Source of the DNA: Nonomuraea sp. SYSU D8015
GTDB taxonomy: Bacteria; Actinomycetota; Actinomycetes; Streptosporangiales; Streptosporangiaceae
DNA: 64,000 nucleotides
Reading direction: 5' to 3'
Assembly (NCBI RefSeq): GCF_008065375.1
Contig: NZ_VJYI01000008.1
Coordinates: forward strand, 372,001 to 436,000
Below are positions 43,201 through 52,171 of the stretch, in pieces. Within the stretch, counting starts at the first letter, position 1. Each line of letters begins with the position of its first letter. The notes under the pieces were generated by a model. That model worked only from the letters and a program-made list of their open reading frames with translations, had not been told where the DNA came from and made no database searches. Position numbers and translations under genes: made by a program.

Positions 43201-44351
43201 CCGTACCCTTGCGACCTATGAGCGCGCGTGTCGTCAGCACCAGGGTCATCGCCGCGGTGGCGGTGACCCTGTTCGCGGGTTCCATGATCACGGCCCTCGC
43301 CTTCCCGGCCATGTCGACGACGATGGCGACCGGGTCCCCGTGGACGCTGGTGATCGCGGGCGTCTTGGGAGTGCTGCTCGGCGTCACCTACTCGCGCGTG
43401 CTGTGGGCGGCGTTCCTGCGCCGGCTCACCTGGTGGCACTACCTGGACGTGGGGGTGGTGGCGATGATCGGGTACGGCGTGCCGCTGGTCGCCGGCCGGG
43501 CGTGGATCGCCTTGCCGATGGCGGCCATCTCGGTGGCGACCGTCGTGTTCACCCGGCCCGCCGTCGCGTGGGCGGCCATGCTCGGCTCGATGGCGCTCAC
43601 CCTGCCGGTGCTGCTGCTCGCCGGCACCCCGCTGCCCCTGGTGCTGCTGTACGGGCTGGGCACGCTGCCGTTCATCGCGCCCATGACGTACGGCGTGGCC
43701 TGGCTCTGCCACCTGATCGACGACCTGCGTGAGGCCAGGGCCGAGCTGGCGCGGCGCGCGGTCGACGAGGAACGGTTGCGCTTCACCCGCGACCTGCACG
43801 ACACCCTCGGCCACACCCTGCACGCCATCGCGCTCCGCGCCGAGCTCGGCGAGCGGCTGGTCGCGGCCGACCCGGCGGGCGCGGGCCGGGAGCTGGCCGA
43901 GATCCAGCGCATCGCCCGCACCGCCGTGCACGACGTGCGCGAGGTCGTCCGCGGCTACCGCGCGACGTCGCTGGCCACGGAGCTGGACGGGGTGGCGGCC
44001 GTGCTCGGCGCCGCGGGGATCCGCTGCGACAAGCCCGAGCTGCCCGACGACCTGCCCGTCCACGTGCACGTCCCGCTCGGCTGGGTGGCCCGCGAGGCGG
44101 TCACGAACGTACTGCGGCACAGCGCCGCGACGTGGTGCGAGGTCACCGTGCACACCGAGGAGGGGCATGTGGTCCTGGAGATCGTGAACGACGGCGGCCC
44201 GGCCGGCGCCCGCGTGGTCCCCGGCAACGGCCTCACCGGCCTGGCCGAGCGGGTCAAGGCGGTGGGCGGCACGCTGACGGCGGAGGCCGGCGGCGGCCGT
44301 TTCCGGGTCACCGCGTCCGTGGCGCTGACGGCGGTGGAGGCGGCGGCGTGA
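43197..44351 (+). CDS. DesK/NarX-type sensor histidine kinase
   Basis: 384 residues. Five to six N-terminal membrane helices (about 18-160) are followed by a HisKA_3 dimerisation domain with phospho-acceptor His in RDLHDTLGHTLHA near residue 202, and a compact HATPase with AREAVTNVLRHSAAT (N box) near 302 and GNGLTGLAERV (G box). The many-helix sensor with no periplasmic loop is DesK-like, fitting membrane or envelope stress sensing. It probably controls the ABC exporter in its own operon. Confidence 0.9.
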   Translation: MTVPLRPMSARVVSTRVIAAVAVTLFAGSMITALAFPAMSTTMATGSPWTLVIAGVLGVLLGVTYSRVLWAAFLRRLTWWHYLDVGVVAMIGYGVPLVAGRAWIALPMAAISVATVVFTRPAVAWAAMLGSMALTLPVLLLAGTPLPLVLLYGLGTLPFIAPMTYGVAWLCHLIDDLREARAELARRAVDEERLRFTRDLHDTLGHTLHAIALRAELGERLVAADPAGAGRELAEIQRIARTAVHDVREVVRGYRATSLATELDGVAAVLGAAGIRCDKPELPDDLPVHVHVPLGWVAREAVTNVLRHSAATWCEVTVHTEEGHVVLEIVNDGGPAGARVVPGNGLTGLAERVKAVGGTLTAEAGGGRFRVTASVALTAVEAAA

Positions 44352-44953
44352 TCAAGCTGCTCCTCGCCGAGGACCACCACCTGGTACGCGGCGCGTTCGT
44401 GGCCCTGCTCGGCGCCGAGCCCGGCATCGAGGTCGTGGCCGAGACCGGCCGCGGCGACGAGGCCGTGCGGCTGGCCGTGGAGCTGCGGCCCGACGTGGCC
44501 ATGCTCGACATCGACATGCCGGGGCTCGACGGGCTCGCCGCCGCGGAGCGGATCGCGCAGGAGGCGCCCGGCTGCCGGGTGATGATCGTCACCGCCCACG
44601 GCCGGCCCGGCTACCTGCGCAGGGCGATGGCGGCGGGCGTACGCGGTTTCGTCGGCAAGGACAACTCCGCCGCCGCGCTGGCGAAGGTGATCAAGCAGGT
44701 GCACGACGGCGGCCGCTACATCGACCCCGAGCTGGCCGCGGACGCGCTCACCATGGAGGAGTGCCCGCTGACCCCGCGCGAGCTGGACACGCTGCGCGCG
44801 GCCTCGGGCGGGGCGCCGGTGTCGCGCATCGCCCGGGAGCTGAGCCTGTCGGAGGGCACGGTACGCAACTACCTGTCCTCGGCGGTGACGAAGCTCGCGG
44901 TCGAGAACCGGCACGCCGCCGTCCGCCGCGCCCGCGACATGGGCTGGCTCTGA
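44348..44953 (+). CDS. NarL/FixJ-family response regulator
   Basis: 201 residues from GTG at 44348 (GTGA overlap with the kinase stop). The receiver domain has AEDHHLVRGAF, phospho-acceptor Asp in VAMLDIDMPGLDG near residue 56, and Lys in GKDNSAAAL near 105. The C-terminal LuxR HTH is LTPRELDTLRAASGG then VSRIARELSLSEGTVRNYLS. It is the partner of the kinase and the last gene of the operon. Confidence 0.93.
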   Translation: MIKLLLAEDHHLVRGAFVALLGAEPGIEVVAETGRGDEAVRLAVELRPDVAMLDIDMPGLDGLAAAERIAQEAPGCRVMIVTAHGRPGYLRRAMAAGVRGFVGKDNSAAALAKVIKQVHDGGRYIDPELAADALTMEECPLTPRELDTLRAASGGAPVSRIARELSLSEGTVRNYLSSAVTKLAVENRHAAVRRARDMGWL

Positions 44954-44960
44954 TCCTCTG

Positions 44961-45083
44961 TCAGCACCGCGTGGTGGCGGTGGCGCAGGGGCCCGCCGAG
45001 GCGCCGGCCTCCGGCAGGATCATGGAGAGCCCGGTCACGGCCGCCGCGGCCAGGAGGATGGCGACCACACCCAGTCGGGACAC
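44961..45083 (-). CDS. Tiny secreted peptide with two-cysteine tail
   Basis: About 40 residues from a GTG at 45083: VSRLGVVAILLAAAAVTGLS, then MILPEAGASAGPCATATTRC and stop. A membrane/signal helix is followed by a short exported tail with two Cys seven residues apart. AAGG lies upstream, and a perfect 13-base palindrome AGGAAAGTTTCCT sits at 45102-45114. Earlier GTG codons at 45092 and 45095 are possible starts. It faces the response regulator gene convergently. Too short for homology; reality supported by signal-like sequence and promoter motif. Confidence 0.5.
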   Translation of the reverse strand: MSRLGVVAILLAAAAVTGLSMILPEAGASAGPCATATTRC

Positions 45084-45101
45084 TGCGATCACCACCTTGA
45101 C

Positions 45102-45114
45102 AGGAAAGTTTCCT
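45102..45114. promoter_or_regulatory. Palindrome AGGAAAGTTTCCT upstream of the tiny peptide
   Basis: A 13-base odd-centred dyad, extended on the minus strand to CTTAGGAAACTTTCCTGTC. Similar TTAGGAAA/TTTCCTAA dyads recur, as I recall, before genes for secreted enzymes in related actinomycetes. A second AGGAAA..TTTCCT dyad lies at 63496-63511 in this window before another secreted protein gene. Confidence 0.6.
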
Positions 45115-45249
45115 AAGAGTCGCCGTGAACCCTAGTGGCGGCCTCGGCCCCCGGCAAGACCCCGTTCTGTCGGACCCGCCTGTCAAGATCCTCCGCATGA
45201 GCACGGACCGGCGCTGCCGGAGGGGCTGGTCGCCGCCGCTCCGGACGCG

Positions 45250-45579
45250 GTGGTCATCAGGACGCTCAAGGGCCGGGGCGTAGTGGGAGTGCACGTGCGG
45301 TGGGATCCGTCCGGTTTCCGCGGGCCCGTCTCCAGACGGGAGGAGGCGGAGGAGATCGAGTTCGTCACGACGACCGGCATCATGCAGATCGAGGGCATGC
45401 ACACCCGCGACGGAGCGCCGCCCCCGAACCTGACCTGCCAGGGCGCCGGGCGCTACGGCCTGCGCGTCCACGGGCGGGCGCGGCCGGGCGGTGGGCTGTC
45501 GAACCGGCCCGGCGAGTCGTACCTGCTGGCGGTGTGGCCGATCGCGCTCGGAACCGGAAACGTCGGTGCCGGGTTCTAG
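45250..45579 (+). CDS. Hypothetical protein, possibly 5'-truncated
   Basis: 109 residues from a GTG at 45250; the frame is open back to 45135 without a better start. It has VHVRWDPSGFRGPVSRREEA and EEIEFVTTTGIMQIEGMHTR, suggesting a small beta-sheet protein, but I recognise no family. An out-of-frame ATG at 45196 (MSTDRR) has a better context, so a frameshift or truncation near 45220 is possible. Confidence 0.4.
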   Translation: MVIRTLKGRGVVGVHVRWDPSGFRGPVSRREEAEEIEFVTTTGIMQIEGMHTRDGAPPPNLTCQGAGRYGLRVHGRARPGGGLSNRPGESYLLAVWPIALGTGNVGAGF

Positions 45580-45589
45580 GCTGCTGGGC

Positions 45590-46003
45590 GTGGCAGGTGG
45601 GTGGACGGACGCGGACGTCGAGCGGGTGCGCGGGCGGCTGGCGGAGCTGGTCGCCGAGCTGCCCGGGGTGGTGGACGAGGACTCCTTCGGGCACGTCGGG
45701 TTCCTGGTGGGGCGCAAGCGGATCGCGTGGTTGCTGATCGACCACCACGGCGACGGGCGGCTCGCCCTCTGCGTCAAAGCGCCGCCGGGTGAGCTGGAGA
45801 CGCTGATGGCGGCGGATCCCGCACGCTATTTCCGGCCCGCCTACGTCACGTCGTGGGTGGGGGTCGAGCTGTTTGAGGTCGAGCCTGACTGGGCGGAGAT
45901 CGGCGCGCTGCTGGAGCAGGCATGGCGGATGACGGCGGGCAAGCGCGCGGTCGCCGCCTACGACGCCACCCACCCGGGCCCTGGAGGCACCGGCCGCCCA
46001 TAG
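45590..46003 (+). CDS. MmcQ/YjbR-family protein
   Basis: 137 residues from GTG at 45590. It has the family features: an N-terminal helix ERVRGRLAELVAELPGVVDE, the central FLVGRKRIAWLLIDHHGDGR strand pair, LCVKAPPGELETLM, then SWVGVELFEVEPDWAEIGAL. These double-wing proteins are annotated as DNA-binding but roles are unclear. A 260-base gap follows in which I see no gene. Confidence 0.78.
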   Translation: MAGGWTDADVERVRGRLAELVAELPGVVDEDSFGHVGFLVGRKRIAWLLIDHHGDGRLALCVKAPPGELETLMAADPARYFRPAYVTSWVGVELFEVEPDWAEIGALLEQAWRMTAGKRAVAAYDATHPGPGGTGRP

Positions 46004-46263
46004 CCCTCCACCGACCACAGGGGCATCCACACGTTCTTGCTGCGGCTGCCACCAGCGGCTGGAGGGCTCCATGTGATCATTGTGACGCGGCGATAACCAT
46101 AAAACATCGCAGACACCGGCATCGAGCCTCACGTGCGGCGTACCCTCACGAATGTGACCCCCCTGCTGCATCCGCTGCCCCCGGCGCACGCCCCGGTCGG
46201 CGCTGCCGTCGAGGCTCGCATTCGCTTACCCCGGACGGCTGCCACGCTCACACGGAGTGACGC

Positions 46264-46839
46264 ATGAGCGGTCCGGGCCCCCGCGCCGTCCTGGTGCCCG
46301 ACCTGGGCGAGGACCTCGCCCGCGCGGTCGAGGAGTTGGAGAGCCTGCTGCTGACGTTGAAGGCCGCCGAGGAGGACGGCGCGAGGCTGCCGGGCCCGCT
46401 GGCCAACGGCGCCGCGCTGACCGCGCTGCGGCGGCTGTGGCGGGCGCTCGCCCCGAGCCAGGGCCGGCGCGCCGCCGCCGCCCGGCTGGCGGGCCGGCTG
46501 TACGCGCCCGGCCGCAGCACCGAGCACGTCCCGCTGCGCGTGGTGGACGTCGACCCGCTCGACGTGGCGACGCTCTCGGCCGCCGCCGCCGCGCTGGGCA
46601 GGGCCGCGGTGGGCACAGGCGTGGTCCGCGAGGCCCTGGAGTCCTGCGGCGCCGACCTCGTGGCCGCAGCCGCGGGCATCAGCGGCCTGCTGGACCTGGC
46701 CGACACGGCCGAGTCCATCGTGCTGCGCGAACGCCTGGCCGCCGCGGGCCCGGGCGCCGACGTGGTGCTCACGCCGGCGATCGAGGAGGCGTACCAGGCC
46801 ACCGCGGACCGGCTCAACGCGATGTGGCCCCGCCGCTAG
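46264..46839 (+). CDS. Hypothetical protein
   Basis: 191 residues, Ala/Leu-rich and all helical, without signal peptide or known motif. ACGGAG precedes the ATG. RAVEELESLLLTLKAAEEDG near residue 20 and RVVDVDPLDVATLSAAAAAL near 88 are its most distinctive parts. I do not recognise it. Its last 26 bases overlap the convergent nitrilase-like gene. Confidence 0.55.
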   Translation: MSGPGPRAVLVPDLGEDLARAVEELESLLLTLKAAEEDGARLPGPLANGAALTALRRLWRALAPSQGRRAAAARLAGRLYAPGRSTEHVPLRVVDVDPLDVATLSAAAAALGRAAVGTGVVREALESCGADLVAAAAGISGLLDLADTAESIVLRERLAAAGPGADVVLTPAIEEAYQATADRLNAMWPRR

Positions 46840-48349
46840 CGAGCCGCCGGACGGCCACGCGCGGTCTGGTGCGAGCGGGCCGCCGCCGGACGGCCACGCC
46901 TGCGAGCACGCCGAGCCCCGCCGCACACAGCCACGCGAACACGTCGCCGACCAGCGCGTACGGCGTCGGCGTCCCCGAGACGGGAACGTAGGCCGTCACC
47001 GTCTGCTGCCGCATGGCGAAGTAGTCGGCCGAGGCGAGCACCCGTCCCCGCGGGTCGACGACGGCCGCCAGGCCGTTGCTGTCCTGGCGGACGAGCGAGT
47101 AGCCGTTCTCGACCGCCCGCATGACCGCCTTCTCGGTGTGCGTGGCCCCGAAGCCGTACCAGTCGTTGGACGGCACCAGCATCAGATCCACATCGCGGGC
47201 CTGCCTCATGAGGACGGGGAAGTCGGCGTCGAAGCAGATGACGCCGGCCAGCCGCCCGAACGGCGTGTCGGCGGTCGGCACCCGCCCGTCGCCCGCGTCG
47301 AACGGGTCCAGCCCGGGCACCGGCCGGGCCTTCTGGTGCGTCCATACGACCTTCCCGCGCGGATCGACGAGCACGGCCTCGTTACGCATGTACGGCGGCG
47401 CCCCGGTGAGCACGATCATGCCGGCCTCCACGTACGCGCCGGTCCTGGTGGCGACCTCGGCGATCCTGCCGATGAGCTGCTGCCGGTCGGCCTCACGCGT
47501 GGAACCGCCCGCCTCCGGCCAGACCACGATCCTGGCCCCGGCCATGGCCTCCCGTTCCGTGGCGGCCAGCAGAGAGTCGTTGACCGGCGCGAACGCCCGC
47601 CGGATCGTCGCCGGGTCCGCCTGCGACAGCTGCTCGGGCGAGTCGTACCCGTTGAGCTCCCGATCGGACGCCTCCAGGACGGCGCGGGCCGGGCTGACCC
47701 CCGCCACCCGGACCGTCTCTCCGGCGGGCTCCGACGACGCCAGCCGCAGGCTGCCGCCGGCCAGCACCAACCCCAGCACGGCCCCGAAGGGCACCACCCG
47801 CCGCCAGGCGAACCCGTCCTCCCAGACGTGGTTGCACACGGCGGCGAACCAGGCGATCAGGAAGCTCACCCCGTAGCTGCCGGTCAGGGATGCGAGCTGG
47901 ATCAGCGGGAGGTTGTCGTGCTGGGTGGCGGCCAGCGAGCTGAGGATGTTGCCGACCGGGGTCGCGGTCGCCAGCGCGTACTCCACGCCGACCACCGCCG
48001 CCGGGAACACCAGCGTGCCCCACGCCCCGCCGAGCCGCGCCGCGACCAGACGGTCCAGCACGTACGGGACGGCCGTCGCCAGCGCCATGGCCAGGGAGAG
48101 CAGCAGGACCGGGCTGAAGACCGGAAGCCCGCTCTCGTACAGCCAGAAGGTCGTGGCCACGACGGTGGCGGCCACGATCCCCGCGAGCCCGGGCAGCACC
48201 CGGCTGGTCCTGGAGAACCGTAACAACAGGATCAGGTGGATCCACGCGGCCCCGGCGACCTCCCACCGCCCGTGCGCGGCCACGAGCGATACCAGCGTCC
48301 CGGCGCCGAGGAGTGCCCACCGAGCGCGCGTGCCTGTGAATGCGTCCAT
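46814..48349 (-). CDS. Apolipoprotein N-acyltransferase-like membrane nitrilase
   Basis: 511 residues: about seven membrane helices (10-215), then an extracytoplasmic carbon-nitrogen hydrolase domain (about 225-480), one last helix and a basic tail. The nitrilase triad is visible: Glu in IVVWPEAGGST, Lys in WTHQKARPVPG, Cys in AGVICFDADFP. Lnt N-acylates the lipoprotein N-terminal Cys; this one is shorter than typical Lnt in its first part and lacks the usual start, so a related acyltransferase or amidase is possible. The start at 48349 is chosen because upstream is not membrane-like. Confidence 0.8.
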   Translation of the reverse strand: MDAFTGTRARWALLGAGTLVSLVAAHGRWEVAGAAWIHLILLLRFSRTSRVLPGLAGIVAATVVATTFWLYESGLPVFSPVLLLSLAMALATAVPYVLDRLVAARLGGAWGTLVFPAAVVGVEYALATATPVGNILSSLAATQHDNLPLIQLASLTGSYGVSFLIAWFAAVCNHVWEDGFAWRRVVPFGAVLGLVLAGGSLRLASSEPAGETVRVAGVSPARAVLEASDRELNGYDSPEQLSQADPATIRRAFAPVNDSLLAATEREAMAGARIVVWPEAGGSTREADRQQLIGRIAEVATRTGAYVEAGMIVLTGAPPYMRNEAVLVDPRGKVVWTHQKARPVPGLDPFDAGDGRVPTADTPFGRLAGVICFDADFPVLMRQARDVDLMLVPSNDWYGFGATHTEKAVMRAVENGYSLVRQDSNGLAAVVDPRGRVLASADYFAMRQQTVTAYVPVSGTPTPYALVGDVFAWLCAAGLGVLAGVAVRRRPARTRPRVAVRRLASGGATSR

Positions 48350-48469
48350 GCTGCGAAACGGTAGGGAGAGGCGGGAGGTCGCCACGATGCCGCGCACCCC
48401 CGAACCAGGGTCGGGAATACCCCCGTCCAGAGCAGCTCCCGCGACAGCGCCGCGCCGAAAGATGAGATC

Positions 48470-49072
48470 ATGTCCGGCATGACGGGATCTGACCCGAAAG
48501 CAGACCTCCACCACTATTTGCGCACCGCCCGCGAAGCCCTCCTGTGGAAGCTCGACGGCCTGTCCGAGTACGACGTCCGCCGCCCCATGACCCCGACGAG
48601 CACCAACCTGCTGGGGCTGGTGAAGCACGTGGCCACCGTCGAGTTCGGGTATTTCGGCGACGTCTTCTGCCGTCCCTCCGGCGAGCCCCTGCCCTGGCTC
48701 GAGGAGGGCGCGGAGCCCAACGCCGACATGTGGGCAACCCCCGGCGAGTCCCGGGAGCAGGTCATCGGCCTCTACCACCGGGCGTGGGCGCACGCGGACG
48801 CGACGATCGAGGCGCTGGCCCTGGACACGATCGGCCGCGTCCCGTGGTGGCCGCCGGAGCGCCGCGAGGTCACGCTGCACCGCGTCATGACCCACGTGAT
48901 CGCCGAGACCAACCGGCACGCCGGTCACGCCGACATCGTCAGGGAACTGATCGACGGCACGGCCGGCCTGCGGGCCGACAGCGCCAACCTGCCGTCGGTC
49001 GATGAGGCGTGGTGGGAGACGTACCGGATCCGCCTGGAGCAGGCGGCGCGGGAGGCGGGCGGCACGCAGTAG
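48470..49072 (+). CDS. DinB-family (DUF664) protein
   Basis: 200 residues, four-helix-bundle thiol/metal enzyme superfamily. The metal-site histidines fit LLGLVKHVATVEFGYFGDVF near residue 47 and VMTHVIAETNRHAGHADIVR near 143, in the pattern of DUF664 proteins that may use mycothiol. Starts at 48470 or 48479. Single gene, divergent from the nitrilase-like gene. Confidence 0.85.
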   Translation: MSGMTGSDPKADLHHYLRTAREALLWKLDGLSEYDVRRPMTPTSTNLLGLVKHVATVEFGYFGDVFCRPSGEPLPWLEEGAEPNADMWATPGESREQVIGLYHRAWAHADATIEALALDTIGRVPWWPPERREVTLHRVMTHVIAETNRHAGHADIVRELIDGTAGLRADSANLPSVDEAWWETYRIRLEQAAREAGGTQ

Positions 49073-49137
49073 ACCAAACGCTTGCTAGGGAACTATTCTG
49101 AGCCCCCACCGCTACCAGAGCCGAACGTGAGGTCACC

Positions 49138-49662
49138 GTGGTCGAGCAGCAGCAGTCCAGCGGCGGGGTCAGGGCACGCGTCAGCGCCGCGCTGCGCCCG
49201 TTCTTCCAGTGGCTGGCGGGCACCAGAGGCTTCGCCAAAGTCGCGCCCAAGATCGTGCCGCCCCTCGACCGCCTGGTCAACCGCATGACGGGCGGCCGCG
49301 TGCTCATGGGCGACCAGATGATCCCCCACTTGCTGCTCACCACGACCGGCAGCAAGTCCGGGCAGCCCCGCGAGAGCCCGCTGGCGTGCTGGCCCGAGGA
49401 GGGCGGCACGTTCCTCGTGGTCGGCAGCAACTTCGGCAGGGAACACCACCCCGCCTGGAGCGGCAACCTGCTGAAGACCCCGCAGGCCACGGTGCGGTTC
49501 CGCGGCCGGGTGATCCCCGTGACGGCCACCCTGCTGACGGGGGCCGAGCGCGAGCAGGCGTGGCAGTCCCTCGTCCGCTTCTGGCCCCTCTACCAGGGCT
49601 ACACCGAGCGCTCCGGCCGCGAGCTGCGCGTCTTCCGCCTGTCCCCGCGTCAGGAAGTCTGA
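49138..49662 (+). CDS. F420-dependent (Ddn-type) oxidoreductase
   Basis: 174 residues from GTG at 49138. It is a split beta-barrel flavin/deazaflavin reductase of the nitroreductase Ddn family: LLLTTTGSKSGQPRESPLAC near residue 64, LVVGSNFGREHHPAWSGNLL near 95, and FRGRVIPVTATLLTGAER. It would reduce quinones or nitroaromatics with F420H2, a cofactor made by actinobacteria. Substrate unknown. Confidence 0.87.
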   Translation: MVEQQQSSGGVRARVSAALRPFFQWLAGTRGFAKVAPKIVPPLDRLVNRMTGGRVLMGDQMIPHLLLTTTGSKSGQPRESPLACWPEEGGTFLVVGSNFGREHHPAWSGNLLKTPQATVRFRGRVIPVTATLLTGAEREQAWQSLVRFWPLYQGYTERSGRELRVFRLSPRQEV

Positions 49663-49710
49663 CCCGCCGATCGACGACGCCGCCGGCCGGTCCGGTGCCC
49701 CTGAGGCCGG

Positions 49711-51165
49711 TCAGTCCAGGAGGCCCAGCTGGCGGCCGGCCCGCAGGGCCAGCCAGACCTCGGCGAACGCGGCGGTGGACGACAGGTCGCGGCCGGTCAG
49801 CTCGGCGAACCTGCGCAGCCGGTACGCCAGCGTGTTCGGGTGGATGTGCAGCGCGGCCGCCGCGTCCTCGGTGCGCCGGTCGCGCTCCATCCAGGTGCGC
49901 ACGGACGTCAAGAGGTGGGAGCCGTGCGCGGAGTCGTAGGCGAGCACCTTGCCGAGCACGTTCTCGACCAGCGCGGTGAGCGCCCACGGGTCGTCGGGCA
50001 GCCACCTGCCGGTGGTGTCGTCGCCGTAATGGACCAGGGCGCACCCCGACTCGGCCGCCGTGGACGCCGCCCACACCGCCTCCCGTTTGGGGACCTGCAG
50101 GGACTCCCCCGCCGGGAACGGCCGGCTCATGCCCGCCGCGACACCCGGCAGCCCGGCGACCGCCGCGTCGAGGTCGGGCGCGCCGAGCACGTAGCGGTCG
50201 TCGCCCCTGCGGAGCATGAGGTGCGGCCGGTCGTCGAGGGCCCGGTGGATGGTCTCGTCGGGCACGTTCCTGATCACGAGGAGGGCGAGCTCGGTGTCCA
50301 CGGGCAGCCCCATCCTGACCAGGCGCCGCCGCGCCGTGGCCGGGTCGAGGACGTCCTGGAGCAGCTCGGAGAGGGTCTCCGCCCCTTGGCGGCGCAGCGT
50401 CTCGCGCTCGTGGCGGGCCATGGCCACCTGCAACGCGGCAACCGTCGCGATGTGCTGCACCACGGCCAGCCCGGCGGGCCTGGCGCCCTGGCGTTCGAAG
50501 GCGACGAGGAAGCCGGCGGGGCCGCCGGGCGCGGGCACGGGCAGCACGAAGCCGCCGGGAATGGTGGGCGGCGCCTCCGGCTCGGCGGGTAGCACGGACA
50601 CGTCGGGCACCGGCACCCCCGGCAGCAGCGGCCGCCCCTGCGGCGTGCAGAGGTAGACCTCGTAGCCGGACAGCCGCTCCAGGCGCTTGAACAGCGTCGC
50701 CGTGTCGAGGTCCTCGGCCGCCAGCCACCGCAGCGCGCCGAACACCTGGAGCTGCGCGCCGAGCCGCTGCCTGGCGTCCTCCTGCACGGCCGCCGCCACC
50801 TCCTGGGCGATCGCGATGAACGGCACCGCCAAAGGCACCTCCAGCACCGGCATCCCGCGCTCCTCGGCCGCCTGGAAGAATGCCTCGTGCAGCGGCGGCA
50901 CGTGCAGCTGCGCCGACAGGGCCAGCGCGGAGACGCCCGCGTCGTCGAGCCGTTCCAGATAGGCGCGCTGCCTGGCGGCCGGGCGCGGGATCGCGATCCC
51001 CGTCGTCATGATGACCTCCGCGCCGAGCAGCCACGGCGTGGGATCGTCGAGCTCGCTGACGTGCGCCCACGACACCGACCGCCCCAGCCCCGCCTCGCCG
51101 GCCAGCAACCGCAGCTGAAGCGCGGGTGAGCGCAGCAGGTCCTCCACCGACACTTTTGTGGTCAC
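49711..51165 (-). CDS. PucR-family transcriptional regulator
   Basis: 484 residues from GTG at 51165. The N-terminal PucR domain (about 5-125) has VSVEDLLRSPALQLRLLAGE, SWAHVSELDDPTPWLLGAEV and EERGMPVLEVPLAVPF. A GGDEF-like middle region is followed by the C-terminal HTH_30: RTEDAAAALHIHPNTLAYRL then RRFAELTGRDLSS. Such regulators respond to purine or amino-acid catabolites. It is divergent from an amino acid ABC importer and TPP enzyme gene set, which it probably controls from the 103-base gap. Confidence 0.9.
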   Translation of the reverse strand: MTTKVSVEDLLRSPALQLRLLAGEAGLGRSVSWAHVSELDDPTPWLLGAEVIMTTGIAIPRPAARQRAYLERLDDAGVSALALSAQLHVPPLHEAFFQAAEERGMPVLEVPLAVPFIAIAQEVAAAVQEDARQRLGAQLQVFGALRWLAAEDLDTATLFKRLERLSGYEVYLCTPQGRPLLPGVPVPDVSVLPAEPEAPPTIPGGFVLPVPAPGGPAGFLVAFERQGARPAGLAVVQHIATVAALQVAMARHERETLRRQGAETLSELLQDVLDPATARRRLVRMGLPVDTELALLVIRNVPDETIHRALDDRPHLMLRRGDDRYVLGAPDLDAAVAGLPGVAAGMSRPFPAGESLQVPKREAVWAASTAAESGCALVHYGDDTTGRWLPDDPWALTALVENVLGKVLAYDSAHGSHLLTSVRTWMERDRRTEDAAAALHIHPNTLAYRLRRFAELTGRDLSSTAAFAEVWLALRAGRQLGLLD

Positions 51166-51268
51166 GCACAAAGGATAGGGCGAGTCTTCAGGACTGCCCC
51201 GATTGAAGGTACGCCGTGCCGCCTCCACACTCAATCCATCTACCTGCACCGGAAGGCACGGGCACGAC

Positions 51269-52171
51269 ATGAGAAGAGCACTCCCGGCAACCATTCTCGG
51301 CACCCTCCTCAGCGGATTGGCTCTCGCCGGATGCGCCGCGCCCGAGGACACGACCGCGGCGGCACCCAGGACCGAGATCGCGGCGGGCGCGAAGGACGAG
51401 GCGATCGCCAAGCTGCTCCCGGCGGACATCCGGCAGGCCGGCAAGGTACGGGTGGCCTCCGGCGTGTCCTTCCCGCCCATGGAGTTCTTCGACACCGACA
51501 ACAAGACCGTGCTCGGGTTCGACGCCGACCTGGGCAGGGCGCTCGGCGAGGTGCTGGGTGTGGAGTTCGCCTTCGAGAACGTCAACTTCGACGGCATCAT
51601 CGGCGGGCTCAACGCCGGCCGCTATGACCTGGGCCTGACCAGCATGCTCGACAAGAAGGAACGCCAGGAGCAGGTGGACTTCGTCGACTACCTCAAGTCC
51701 GGGTCGGCGCTCATGGTGGCCAAGGGCAACCCGCAGGGCGTCAAGGAGGTGCTCGACATGTGCGGCAGAAAGGTCGCCGTCGAGAAGGCCGCGACCGGCG
51801 ACCTGCTCGTGGACGACGTCACGAAGAAATGCGCCGAGGCGGGCAAACCGGCCGTGGAGAAGGTGCCCTTCCCCGACCAGGCGAGCACCGTGCAGGCCCT
51901 GCAGTCCAAGCGGGCCGACATGGTCGCGGCGCTGGACCTGACCCTGGCCTACAGCGTGAAGCAGGCGCCGCAGCAGTTCGAGGTCGCGGTGAGCGCGATC
52001 GACCCGCTGCCCGTCGGCATCCCCGTGCCGAAGAGCAAGCCGCAGTTGCGGGACGCCGTGCAGGCCGCGTTGAAGAAGCTCATCGCGAACGGCACCTACG
52101 ACCAGCTGCTGGCCAAATGGAACCTGCAGGCGCAGGCGTTCAAGGACGCCGCGATCAACGCGGGCACATGA
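51269..52171 (+). CDS. Polar amino acid ABC transporter, substrate-binding lipoprotein
   Basis: 300 residues. A lipoprotein signal (lipobox LALAGC, Cys 20) is followed by an SBP_bac_3 domain: KVRVASGVSFPPMEFFDTDN near residue 68, VLGFDADLGRALGEVLGV, and YDLGLTSMLDKKERQEQVDF. The fold binds amino acids or related cations outside the cell. ATGA overlap with the permease gene. Confidence 0.92.
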   Translation: MRRALPATILGTLLSGLALAGCAAPEDTTAAAPRTEIAAGAKDEAIAKLLPADIRQAGKVRVASGVSFPPMEFFDTDNKTVLGFDADLGRALGEVLGVEFAFENVNFDGIIGGLNAGRYDLGLTSMLDKKERQEQVDFVDYLKSGSALMVAKGNPQGVKEVLDMCGRKVAVEKAATGDLLVDDVTKKCAEAGKPAVEKVPFPDQASTVQALQSKRADMVAALDLTLAYSVKQAPQQFEVAVSAIDPLPVGIPVPKSKPQLRDAVQAALKKLIANGTYDQLLAKWNLQAQAFKDAAINAGT

